Assembly: GCA_002697065.1 (NCBI GenBank)
Contig: NZTJ01000048.1
Span: 21,386 to 27,822, forward strand
Length of the DNA: 6,437 bases
Reading direction: 5' to 3'
Origin: Methanobacteriota archaeon
GTDB taxonomy: Archaea > Thermoplasmatota > Poseidoniia > Poseidoniales > Thalassarchaeaceae
Position 1 is the first letter of the stretch. Every line of letters starts with the position of its first letter. Made by a program: the position numbers and the translations under genes. Positions 1 to 6,348 of this stretch are shown piece by piece. The notes beneath the pieces were generated by a model. The model searched no databases and had not been told where the DNA came from. It saw nothing but the letters and a program-made list of their open reading frames with translations.

Positions 1-366
1 TACATCAGGCTAGGACAGCCGGCAACAACGCTTTCCGGAGGAGAGGCTCAGCGAGTCAAGCTAGCAACAGAGCTCCACAGGCCACCTCGGAAGCACACAT
101 TCTACATCTTGGATGAGCCGACGACTGGCCTGGCTCTATCAGATGTCCATCAGTTGATAGAAGTCCTACTGCGCCTTAGACGAAACGGCCACACTGTCAT
201 AGTTATCGAGCACCATCTCGATGTCATCAAGTGCGCAGACTGGATAATCGACTTAGGTCCCGAGGGAGGAGAGCTAGGAGGAGAGGTGGTAGTCGCAGGA
301 ACCCCTGTCGAGGTGGCTAGCGAACCCGGCAGTTACACAGGTCAACATCTAAACGGCATGGTCTGA
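1..366 (+). CDS. uvrA: UvrA excinuclease ATPase subunit, C-terminal fragment
   Basis: This is the last 121 codons of UvrA, the damage-recognition ATPase of UvrABC nucleotide excision repair; the gene begins before the window. The fragment carries the end of the second ABC ATPase domain in the expected order. The ABC signature [12 protein letters not shown] begins at local residue 11, and the Walker B segment [11 protein letters not shown] begins at residue 34, with D38 and E39. The H-loop IEHHLDVIK follows, with its switch histidine at residue 71. The family's closing block, [13 protein letters not shown] followed by GTPVEVA, comes next and the frame ends at TGA 364-366. Walker A and the zinc modules lie outside the window. 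One small oddity is TTGLALSD where bacterial UvrA usually has TTGLHFAD. UvrABC is a bacterial system found in some mesophilic archaea by transfer; no uvrB or uvrC is visible here. The next gene starts 46 bp downstream on the same strand. Identification is essentially certain. Confidence 0.97.
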   Translation, partial: YIRLGQPATTLSGGEAQRVKLATELHRPPRKHTFYILDEPTTGLALSDVHQLIEVLLRLRRNGHTVIVIEHHLDVIKCADWIIDLGPEGGELGGEVVVAGTPVEVASEPGSYTGQHLNGMV

Positions 367-412
367 ATTAACCAATCCCAAGCCTTGAGAACCCCGACTA
401 GAACCGGAATCT

Positions 413-1177
413 ATGTACCGATCCGGAAACCCTGCACTCAATGACTCGACGTTCGATAAATCCGCATACAAGGACGCTCCTTGGTGGGAGGGATACGAGT
501 CCAATATGATGACAATTGAGGGAGTGGCCGAGAAAACGGGGCTCCTCCTTCTGATTACCGCCACAACTGCACTGGCCACCGCATTCTCAATGCCAGAGAG
601 CATCCCTCTTATCGGAGTCGGTGTACTTGGAGGCTTTATTGTGGCCCTGATTATAATTTTCTCAGGCTCTACTAATCCGATGCTAATTTGCGTATATGCG
701 GCTCTAGAGGGACTGGTAATAGGGGGGTTAACCTGGCTCGTAGAAGTGGGACTTGATCTCCCAGGAATCGGGATTCTTGCAGCATTCCTAACCTTCATGA
801 TTCTTGCAGCAATGATTGCGATTTACAGAGCAGGTCTAATCAGGTGGGATAGGAATCTTGCGATAGCGGTATACTCCTCCTTGTTCGCTATCATTTTGAT
901 CTACTTATTCTCTATAATTGGAGCGATCACAGGACTGTTCCAAGTTCCCTACATCCACGAGGCGAGCCCTGTAGGAATAGCATTCTCACTATTCGTCATC
1001 GGAATCGGGGCACTCTGCCTTGTAGCAGACTTCGACTTTATTGAGAGGGGTGTCCAGATGGGAGCGCCGAAGCAATTGGAGTGGAGAGCCGCGTTCGGGC
1101 TGATGGTCACTCTCATCTGGTTGTACTTAGAAATCCTGGAGTTGCTGGCTAAGATTGCCATATATTCGAGGCGCTAG
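413..1177 (+). CDS. Bax inhibitor-1 / YccA-like (BaxI_1-type) seven-helix membrane protein
   Basis: This is a 254-residue integral membrane protein resembling the BaxI_1 branch of the Bax inhibitor-1/YccA superfamily. The N-terminus has the family's soluble lead-in (RSGNPALNDSTF, residues 3-14, and MTIEGVAEKTG, 33-43). About seven hydrophobic helices follow, near residues 43-59, 64-84, 88-110, 116-137, 149-172, 185-205 and 226-248. The most diagnostic part is the C-terminal DFDFIERG (206-213), then EWRAAFGLMVTLIWLYLEIL (223-242). Its acidic residues D206, D208, E211, E240 and E243 are typical of this branch. Related proteins are proposed pH-sensitive calcium leak channels or, for YccA, modulators of FtsH; which role applies here cannot be read from the sequence. 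The ATG at 413 is the first start fitting the family N-terminus. It has only a weak GGAA (406-409) upstream. The gene ends 3 bp before the LysE-type gene. Confidence 0.9.
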   Translation: MYRSGNPALNDSTFDKSAYKDAPWWEGYESNMMTIEGVAEKTGLLLLITATTALATAFSMPESIPLIGVGVLGGFIVALIIIFSGSTNPMLICVYAALEGLVIGGLTWLVEVGLDLPGIGILAAFLTFMILAAMIAIYRAGLIRWDRNLAIAVYSSLFAIILIYLFSIIGAITGLFQVPYIHEASPVGIAFSLFVIGIGALCLVADFDFIERGVQMGAPKQLEWRAAFGLMVTLIWLYLEILELLAKIAIYSRR

Positions 1178-1180
1178 TGT

Positions 1181-1819
1181 ATGCAAACAGACCTCATCTT
1201 GCAACTGACTGTAGCCGGGATAGCACTCGGCCTGTTCGAGGGAGTCAGGCCGGGCCCGCTTCTCACCATGGTAATCCGAGAGACACTAACGGGCGGTTGG
1301 TCTGCAGGTGCAAGGGCTGCATCAGCACCAATATTCACTGATGGACCACTAATTCTGATTAGTGTACTGTTATCTGGATGGGTGGCCAACCAGCCTAGTC
1401 TGATGTTCACGATATCGGTACTGGGTGCTTGCTTCCTACTATGGTTCGGCCTCGATTGCTTCAGAATAGAACCTCCTGATTCCGAAATCGGACAACAGGA
1501 GGTCACCGGCTCGTTCAGTAGAGGGGTGATTACCAATCTCCTGAACCCGAACGTGTACGTATTCTGGTTCTTAATCGGGGGGCCACTCATGGCATCGGCT
1601 GCAGACGAGGAGCCACTGGCTCCAGTCGCCTATGCAGTATCTTTCTTGGTGACGATTATAATCGTCAAGATGGCCATAGCTCTCATCTTCGACAGGACTC
1701 GTGGTTCCCTATCTCCAACAACATACAGAATTGCATTAGGTATTTGCGGCTTGGGGATGATAGGATTCTCTGTCGGTTTCTTGTATCAGGCCTACGAGTT
1801 GTTTCCGCGAGTATTCTAG
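1181..1819 (+). CDS. LysE/RhtB-family amino-acid (metabolite) exporter
   Basis: This is a 212-residue membrane protein of the LysE/RhtB translocator superfamily, which exports amino acids or related small molecules across the cytoplasmic membrane. Family marks are the GVRPGPLLTMV motif (residues 21-31) after the first helix, TGGWSAGARAA (37-47), the FTDGPL segment (52-57) and NLLNPNVYVFWF (119-130). About six hydrophobic helices are spread over the usual length of roughly 200-215 residues. The substrate cannot be predicted. The ATG at 1181 follows the preceding stop (1175-1177) by only 3 bp. A GAGG at 1168-1171, inside the end of the upstream gene, sits 9 bases before it, so translational coupling with the BaxI-like gene is likely. 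The gene ends 21 bp from the end of the convergent 569-residue protein gene. The LysE assignment is strong; the physiological role is unknown. Confidence 0.9.
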   Translation: MQTDLILQLTVAGIALGLFEGVRPGPLLTMVIRETLTGGWSAGARAASAPIFTDGPLILISVLLSGWVANQPSLMFTISVLGACFLLWFGLDCFRIEPPDSEIGQQEVTGSFSRGVITNLLNPNVYVFWFLIGGPLMASAADEEPLAPVAYAVSFLVTIIIVKMAIALIFDRTRGSLSPTTYRIALGICGLGMIGFSVGFLYQAYELFPRVF

Positions 1820-1840
1820 CGATGAAATATGAAAAACGAC

Positions 1841-3550
1841 CTAAGGAAGAGAACCAGATCCGCTAACCTCTGCCAACCACTCCATTGCAGAATGATAGTC
1901 TGCTTCAGCCTCTAAATCGTCTTCCAGTAGAAGCGCCTTAGCAGCGTCCCAGAGCGCCCTCAGAGCCGGGACCCAATCTCCCCCCTTGTCACGGCTCTCT
2001 TCATCGAATCTCCATGCATCCGACTCAGTCTTATCGTGTACTACCAACCACGCCCAGCCCATTGAGGCCTCCAGCCCCCTCCCCTTTCTGGCCATGGAGA
2101 CAGTGGATGCAACTCCATCATCAGCGGCCTTTCTCACCAACATGTCAGCGAATGATAGAGGTCCTGGTAGGGAATCGCTCTCCCAAGGAAGCCTATCTAG
2201 CTTCATTGCAGTACTGAGCGACTCGCTTAACTCTCGTAGAAACGCCCCAAATCCCTGCTTCCTTTTCGACTGCCGTGAGTGAACCCTCTCCGCATCCTCT
2301 CCGACTAGTCCGAATAACTCCTTCAGGATGGTCCTACCATGCTCTGCCCAAAGAGAGACCAGAACAGGGTGGCACGACGAGTCTTCGAGCCTAACTACCT
2401 TGTCGTCTAGGCTCACTACGACACCATCTGACCTGACATGTATTCCATCTTCTACTGAATCCAGCACGCAGGCAAGAGCCCGACGCTCGTCCTCGGTCCC
2501 ACTCATGTGCTTGAGGAACTCACCTCTGTCATCATCAGAGAACCAGTTACCCCCGACGACGAATCCATCGGTGATAGAGTTCAGAATACTATACCTGCAG
2601 GCTCTTGCTACCGCATTGTCCTCTAACGACATCTTTAGCCATGTATTCAGGACTTCATCCACCCTCTCAAGACCCTCTTCGGGTAGCGCCCTGTCCTGTG
2701 GCCACCCCTCTGGCCTCCATACCCAAGTCGCCTCGCAGACCTCTCCAAGTTTATTCGGCGGCATCATCGATACAGCCATGCTCCTTGCCATAGGTTCCTC
2801 TGTCTTGGCTAGGGCTGCGGGAGAGAGTCCCACCCTGGTTCCATCAGAGAACTCAAGCTTCAGCCAGCCATCAGCTGTCTCGGACCCCGAGATTACAGTC
2901 TCTTCTTCCAGTCCCATGGACCACTTGTATGAATCTCCCTGTAGATCAACTGAAGTGTTTCCAAGTGTCCACTGCACCCACTCGGACGGCGGGGCCGGCT
3001 CAAATCCAGTGAACACGAAACCTCCGTCCCACGAGAAGAAGTACTGTCCTGCCTTGGCATGGTCGTCCCAGACCAAAAGCCTCAGTCGAGGATGGTTGAA
3101 GTTCTGAATACCTACAAGATGACCAGGCCTACCACTGCCTCTCTTTAGGTAGCTAGCGTTTCCATAGACGTCGCTCTTGAACACCGAGACTGTGGTCAAG
3201 TCCTCCTCGGAAGCTGCTACCAGACTACCAGCAAGGGAACGGGATACGTCTCCTCCGCTTCTTTTGGACATCCTCTTCTTCAGCCATCTGATATCGTTTC
3301 TTTTCGATGAGACAGCCTTGAGCTCGTGCAACGTCAAGGCCATGGGGTCCTTACTCCCGAAGAAGGACACCTTCCCCAACTCTCCGAGTATCTCTGGTAG
3401 GAAACTCTCTGGATTTTCCAGCAGGGCCTCCAGGCTCCTCTCCAGCCTCTGCTGGATTTCTTTCGAGGCCTGTTTAATCCCCCTCACCCTCACTCTCTTC
3501 CTACGGCTCCTATCACCTGGAAACCTAACTTCTGCAGGAGGCTTGGCCAT
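1841..3550 (-). CDS. uncharacterised 569-residue soluble protein
   Basis: I do not recognise this protein. It is a clean 569-codon frame from ATG (3550-3548) to TAG (1843-1841). It has no hydrophobic stretch long enough for a membrane helix and no signal peptide, so it is probably cytoplasmic. The N-terminus is strongly basic (RSRRKRVRVRG, residues 14-24), followed by a predicted amphipathic helix (about 25-60). Residues 145-250 look beta-rich and aromatic, with clusters such as LRLLVWDD (156-163), YFFSWDGGFVFTGFE (170-184) and WVQWTLGN (191-198). Residues 290-365 and 395-570 look mainly helical and acidic, with conserved-looking tryptophans (W401, W456, W499, W513, W534, W558). I see no nucleotide-binding loop, metal-binding cluster or catalytic triad. 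It lies 49 bp downstream of dphB on the same strand, so it could be the last gene of that operon. No clear ribosome binding site precedes the ATG. That it is a coding gene is well supported; its function is open. Confidence 0.8.
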   Translation of the reverse strand: MAKPPAEVRFPGDRSRRKRVRVRGIKQASKEIQQRLERSLEALLENPESFLPEILGELGKVSFFGSKDPMALTLHELKAVSSKRNDIRWLKKRMSKRSGGDVSRSLAGSLVAASEEDLTTVSVFKSDVYGNASYLKRGSGRPGHLVGIQNFNHPRLRLLVWDDHAKAGQYFFSWDGGFVFTGFEPAPPSEWVQWTLGNTSVDLQGDSYKWSMGLEEETVISGSETADGWLKLEFSDGTRVGLSPAALAKTEEPMARSMAVSMMPPNKLGEVCEATWVWRPEGWPQDRALPEEGLERVDEVLNTWLKMSLEDNAVARACRYSILNSITDGFVVGGNWFSDDDRGEFLKHMSGTEDERRALACVLDSVEDGIHVRSDGVVVSLDDKVVRLEDSSCHPVLVSLWAEHGRTILKELFGLVGEDAERVHSRQSKRKQGFGAFLRELSESLSTAMKLDRLPWESDSLPGPLSFADMLVRKAADDGVASTVSMARKGRGLEASMGWAWLVVHDKTESDAWRFDEESRDKGGDWVPALRALWDAAKALLLEDDLEAEADYHSAMEWLAEVSGSGSLP

Positions 3551-3599
3551 GATATCGAATCTACCGAAAGGTGTCTCAGACTTGAGTTCGTCGGGGGCT

Positions 3600-4421
3600 C
3601 TACATCGATCTCCTTCTGCTGAAAGCCTCTCTTTCGTTATCGCTCATTTTAGATGGTATAATCAGGGTATGTATCCATCCTCCCTGAATCTTTGAGATTT
3701 CACCAAGGCTTCCTGAATAGACTCTCTGGTCCTTGGTTCCAATATCACTCAGAAGAATCCCCTCCCACTCGCTGACTACCATGCTAGGGCCATCTCGACC
3801 ATCTCCCTCTTCCAACCACTTAGCCGTCATCCTCTCTAGAGTGGAAATGGCTTGTGACGGACTCATAGGCGTCGGGAGGTCGAAACCCATCCCCGTCGGG
3901 TCGAGATCCAGAAGAACCAGCGTATGCAAGCCACTTTCCAAATTTCTCAGGATCATTTCCAGTGGTGATGTGGCCAGATAATCTCCGTATGGATATGGGA
4001 GTGTGACCTGCCTTCCGAACTTGTACGATTGAAGGCCAGATAGGGAGACAGCGAGTGAAGTGGCAGACATCCCGGGGATTACTTCGAAGGCAATACCTTC
4101 CTCCATGCATCTAGCCTCTAGATCGATGTGAGTGGTAGCTTGCATAGGGTCGCCAACAACCAAAAGAGCCACAGAATCGTTCCGTGCCTCTTCAAGAAGC
4201 CCATCCGGGCTTTCCACAGACGGGCGCATCATCCTCTCCCAGGGCCCTATGACACTCTCCAGTAGATCCTCCTGCTCAGAGGGTAGAACCGCTGTGTATC
4301 CCTCCAAATACCTCTTCTTGCACCCTCGTGCCACTCTCCGAGACCTCTCAGTCATGTTCTCCAGATCCCCCGGACCGATACCAATCAGCCATAGCCCTGC
4401 AGGAACCTCATCGGTAGCCAT
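3600..4421 (-). CDS. dphB: diphthine synthase (EF2 diphthamide pathway methyltransferase)
   Basis: This SAM-dependent class III (tetrapyrrole-methylase fold) methyltransferase successively methylates the modified histidine of elongation factor 2 in diphthamide synthesis. At 273 residues it is close to the family's usual length of about 265. It begins with LWLIGIGPGDLENMT (residues 10-24), aligning to the family's first beta strand and glycine loop, then YLEGYTAVL (38-46). Next comes the SAM-site segment VVGDPMQATTH (88-98). The most specific stretch is YKFGRQVTLPYPYGDYLATS (133-152), followed by GLHTLVLLDLDP (164-175), and the C-terminal HTLIIPSKMSDNE (251-263) is also typical. The first glycine loop reads GIGPGD where many archaeal members have GLGL-D. 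The ATG at 4421 is forced by an in-frame TAG four codons upstream; AAGGAGG abuts it directly (4422-4428). The gene sits between the small methyltransferase-like gene and the 569-residue gene. Diphthine synthase is restricted to archaea and eukaryotes, so this gene marks the lineage. Confidence 0.95.
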   Translation of the reverse strand: MATDEVPAGLWLIGIGPGDLENMTERSRRVARGCKKRYLEGYTAVLPSEQEDLLESVIGPWERMMRPSVESPDGLLEEARNDSVALLVVGDPMQATTHIDLEARCMEEGIAFEVIPGMSATSLAVSLSGLQSYKFGRQVTLPYPYGDYLATSPLEMILRNLESGLHTLVLLDLDPTGMGFDLPTPMSPSQAISTLERMTAKWLEEGDGRDGPSMVVSEWEGILLSDIGTKDQRVYSGSLGEISKIQGGWIHTLIIPSKMSDNEREAFSRRRSM

Positions 4422-4442
4422 CCTCCTTCCCTATGCTCTCAT

Positions 4443-4461
4443 GCACATCAATATGATGTGC
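4443..4461. repeat. perfect inverted repeat (8-bp arms, 3-base loop)
   Basis: GCACATCA (4443-4450) and TGATGTGC (4454-4461) are exact reverse complements separated by ATA. The repeat occupies about half of the 41-bp spacer between the small methyltransferase-like gene and dphB, and ends one base before the stop codon of the former. As RNA from the - strand it would form a short stable hairpin upstream of the dphB start. It has no T run after it, so it does not look like a classic terminator. A protein-binding dyad or an RNA processing or stability element are alternatives. Confidence 0.6.
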
Positions 4462-4462
4462 C

Positions 4463-4927
4463 TCAGAACTTCTGGCGAAAGGTACCCTTCCGACCCAACA
4501 AAATCCCAGAGTAATGATCATCTACGCGTGAGTCGAAAGGATCCATAGAGTAGACCAACTCCTTGCTGTAGGTCTTGTACAGGAACTTCTCCCAAAGAAA
4601 ACCTTTGTTCCCTCCAGCAGAAAGGAAGTCTCCTCCCGAGACCCTCCTGATTTGAGAAAGAACCATCCCAATGTCCTTCGAAAATCCGAGAACCCCTGTC
4701 TCCATAACTACGAACGCAGCATCATCGAACTCCTCCCATGCCGACATGTCGTTGATATCCATTCTATTGCACTCATCGCAACCGTGCAAATCCACGGTCA
4801 CGTCCCCATGCTCGCAGTTAGGGAACATGGTGGACATGAACTGGAAGTAGTTCCCGCTACAGGGATCACCAATCACCATCAGTTTCTTTCCCTTGGTGTG
4901 GGCTATCTTCTTCGCTGCTTCGAACAT
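4463..4927 (-). CDS. small class I SAM-methyltransferase-like protein
   Basis: This is a 154-residue protein when started at ATG 4927-4925; an in-frame TTG at 4981 would give 172 residues by adding a basic N-terminus. I cannot name its family with certainty. Visible features, numbered from the ATG, fit a reduced Rossmann-type methyltransferase. They are KKLMVIGDPCSGNY (14-26) as a motif-I-like glycine/acidic loop, HGDVTVDLHG (40-49) with an acidic end to the second strand, and MDIND (56-60). Then come FVVMETGVLGF (72-82) and IRRVSGGDFLSAGG (93-106), which recalls the 'R-hL-kpGG' element of class I enzymes. A CDEC pair (50-53) plus C38 and C23 might bind metal, but that is speculation. AAAGAGG abuts the ATG (4928-4934). 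It is the first gene of the leftward set leading to dphB (41-bp spacer) and is divergent from trm5. Coding status is likely; the methyltransferase reading is moderate and the substrate unknown. Confidence 0.72.
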   Translation of the reverse strand: MFEAAKKIAHTKGKKLMVIGDPCSGNYFQFMSTMFPNCEHGDVTVDLHGCDECNRMDINDMSAWEEFDDAAFVVMETGVLGFSKDIGMVLSQIRRVSGGDFLSAGGNKGFLWEKFLYKTYSKELVYSMDPFDSRVDDHYSGILLGRKGTFRQKF

Positions 4928-4967
4928 CCTCTTTGTGAGCAAGTATCGTTTTACAGGAGAGATTAGG

Positions 4968-6215
4968 ATGCTCTTGATCAAGTTACACTCATCTCCGTCA
5001 TTGTCAAGCGATGGAGCCTACCGGCCCATCAACGTGATGCGTCACCTGAGGGTTCCAAATCGCGATGTCGAGCGGACTATTACTCTACTCAGAGAGAGAG
5101 ACTGGCTAGCCTCTGGAATGAGGGTTTTCTCCCAGGACGATGCAGAATTCAGGCTGGTTCCCATTGATCCAGGCTCTCCAATCGCACTCCCGAAACCCTT
5201 GGACAAATACGAGATTGAGGTTCATGAGGGGCTGCCCGACACCAGAACCGACTCCGATTGGTGGAACCATCTCACCGCTCTATTGGGAGCAGAGGTGATT
5301 GAAGCTCACGGCGAAGCATGGCCCTCATCACATGAGTTTATCTCGGATATGATGATAGTTAGAATCGAAGATGACTTGGAGAAGTACTCTGCACAAATCG
5401 CAGAGGCCAAACTCCAATCTCATCCACACATCAGGCTGATCCTAAACGATGAAGGAGTCCAAGGCGAGCTCAGGATTCGCAAACTAACACCCATCGGTGC
5501 GAGAGTCGATGACGCGATAGTTACCGAGGCAATTCCTGACTCCGTCAGTAGCACTCGTGTTCTGGTCCGAGAGTCCGGTAAATCCATCGTATGCGACCCA
5601 AATAAGGCGTACTTCTCTACTAAACTCCAGTCGGAGAGACTTGAGACTCTGGCCCTCGCTAGGGAACTAAGAGAACTTCTAGGAAGGCCGTTAAGGGTCT
5701 GCGATCCATTTTGTGGGGTAGGGCCCTCGCTAGCCGTCCTGCTTTCGGAACCAGACCTAGTCAGCGAGGTACTTGCATCAGACCTGAATCCCGATGCAGT
5801 GGAGCTCCTAATGGACAACCTCCGTAGATGGGATGGTAGGAAGTATCCGGTGGAACCAGCTCCGATTTCAAGAATTTTCGATGACCGAATAATTGGAGTA
5901 GGTGATGCAATGGAACTGCAAGCAAACCCAGAGTTTAGAGGCCGATGGGACCTTCTCATAGTAAATCTCCCACATAGGACACTCGACATTCTGAAATTTC
6001 TTGTGCCTCTACTAGACAGAAAGTCCCCATCCATGGTCAGAGGTAGAGTTATTGTCTCAGAAAACAGAATTGACCGTGCTAACCAATCCATTAGGCGGGA
6101 TCTCCCTGACTCACTGGAGGGGTTCCCAGAACCTGCTCTAAGGATAAAGAGGGACTACAGCAGCAGACTGAGGCTATGCTCTTTCCAGGCTTGGATTGCA
6201 CCTCAGGAAGACTAG
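4968..6215 (+). CDS. trm5: tRNA (guanine37-N1)-methyltransferase, Trm5 family
   Basis: This is a SAM-dependent enzyme expected to make m1G37 next to the tRNA anticodon, which suppresses +1 frameshifting and in archaea also feeds wyosine synthesis. From ATG 4968 it has 415 residues. The N-terminal about 75 residues fit the small D1 domain and the middle region the D2 domain, with LRIRKLTPIGAR before the catalytic part. The Rossmann domain has DPNKAYFSTKLQSER (210-224), DPFCGVGP (246-253), SDLNPDAVELLMDN (271-284), GDAMEL (312-317) and NLPH (333-336). By alignment to Methanocaldococcus jannaschii Trm5, E223 and R224 match E185 and R186 (proposed general base and partner), and N333 matches N265. 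GVGP together with NLP favours Trm5 over the related TYW2 enzyme, though that is not excluded. An in-frame ATG at 4893 was rejected because the extension lies over the divergent gene. AGGAGA (4955-4960) sits 7 bases before 4968. D1 is poorly conserved, so its boundaries are approximate. Confidence 0.9.
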   Translation: MLLIKLHSSPSLSSDGAYRPINVMRHLRVPNRDVERTITLLRERDWLASGMRVFSQDDAEFRLVPIDPGSPIALPKPLDKYEIEVHEGLPDTRTDSDWWNHLTALLGAEVIEAHGEAWPSSHEFISDMMIVRIEDDLEKYSAQIAEAKLQSHPHIRLILNDEGVQGELRIRKLTPIGARVDDAIVTEAIPDSVSSTRVLVRESGKSIVCDPNKAYFSTKLQSERLETLALARELRELLGRPLRVCDPFCGVGPSLAVLLSEPDLVSEVLASDLNPDAVELLMDNLRRWDGRKYPVEPAPISRIFDDRIIGVGDAMELQANPEFRGRWDLLIVNLPHRTLDILKFLVPLLDRKSPSMVRGRVIVSENRIDRANQSIRRDLPDSLEGFPEPALRIKRDYSSRLRLCSFQAWIAPQED

Positions 6216-6238
6216 TTTGAACAACATCCTAGACACAC

Positions 6239-6260
6239 CTCCTACGGACAGGAGATATTT
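6239..6260 (+). terminator. possible hairpin terminator after trm5
   Basis: CTCCT (6239-6243) and AGGAG (6250-6254) can pair around a six-base loop and are followed by ATATTT (6255-6260), starting 23 bases after the trm5 stop codon. The stem is only five pairs and the T tract is broken, so this is a weak candidate. Archaeal termination depends mainly on T-rich tracts. Confidence 0.3.
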
Positions 6261-6281
6261 CCGGTAGATGCAGGCCATAAG

Positions 6282-6288
6282 AAAAAAA
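6282..6288 (-). terminator. oligo-T tract downstream of tRNA-Asp
   Basis: Seven consecutive A on the + strand give a T7 run on the - strand, 60 bases beyond the CCA end of the leftward tRNA-Asp gene. Archaeal RNA polymerase commonly terminates at such runs, so this is the likely end of the tRNA transcript. It also prevents read-through antisense to trm5. No strong stem-loop accompanies it. Confidence 0.5.
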
Positions 6289-6348
6289 TCGAGAGAGCAA
6301 TTGGATCAATCACATAATGCACGGAAACCGCCCTAATCGACGATTCAT

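Noticed and set aside
349..798. Open - strand frame across the uvrA end and the BaxI-like gene
   Set aside because: It is antisense to two supported genes; the low-complexity translation has no motifs.
2328..3107. Open 259-codon + strand frame over the 569-residue gene
   Set aside because: It lies wholly antisense to the longer - strand frame. Its translation is serine/proline-rich low-complexity text without motifs, typical of a shadow frame.
3177..3695. Open 172-codon + strand frame spanning the dphB / unknown gene junction
   Set aside because: It overlaps two - strand genes antisense and shows no family features.
4893..4967. 25-codon N-terminal extension of trm5 from ATG 4893
   Set aside because: The extension lies over the divergent gene's coding region and does not fit the Trm5 N-terminus. 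ATG 4968 has an AGGAGA at normal spacing and begins with a D1-like strand.
5420..6091. Open 223-codon - strand frame over trm5
   Set aside because: It is antisense to a well-identified gene with conserved catalytic motifs. The serine/arginine-rich translation is a mirror artefact of the trm5 codons.
6216..6348. Possible integration or attachment site beside the tRNA
   Set aside because: I saw no repeat of the tRNA 3' end in the spacer, and there is no integrase or phage-like gene in the window.
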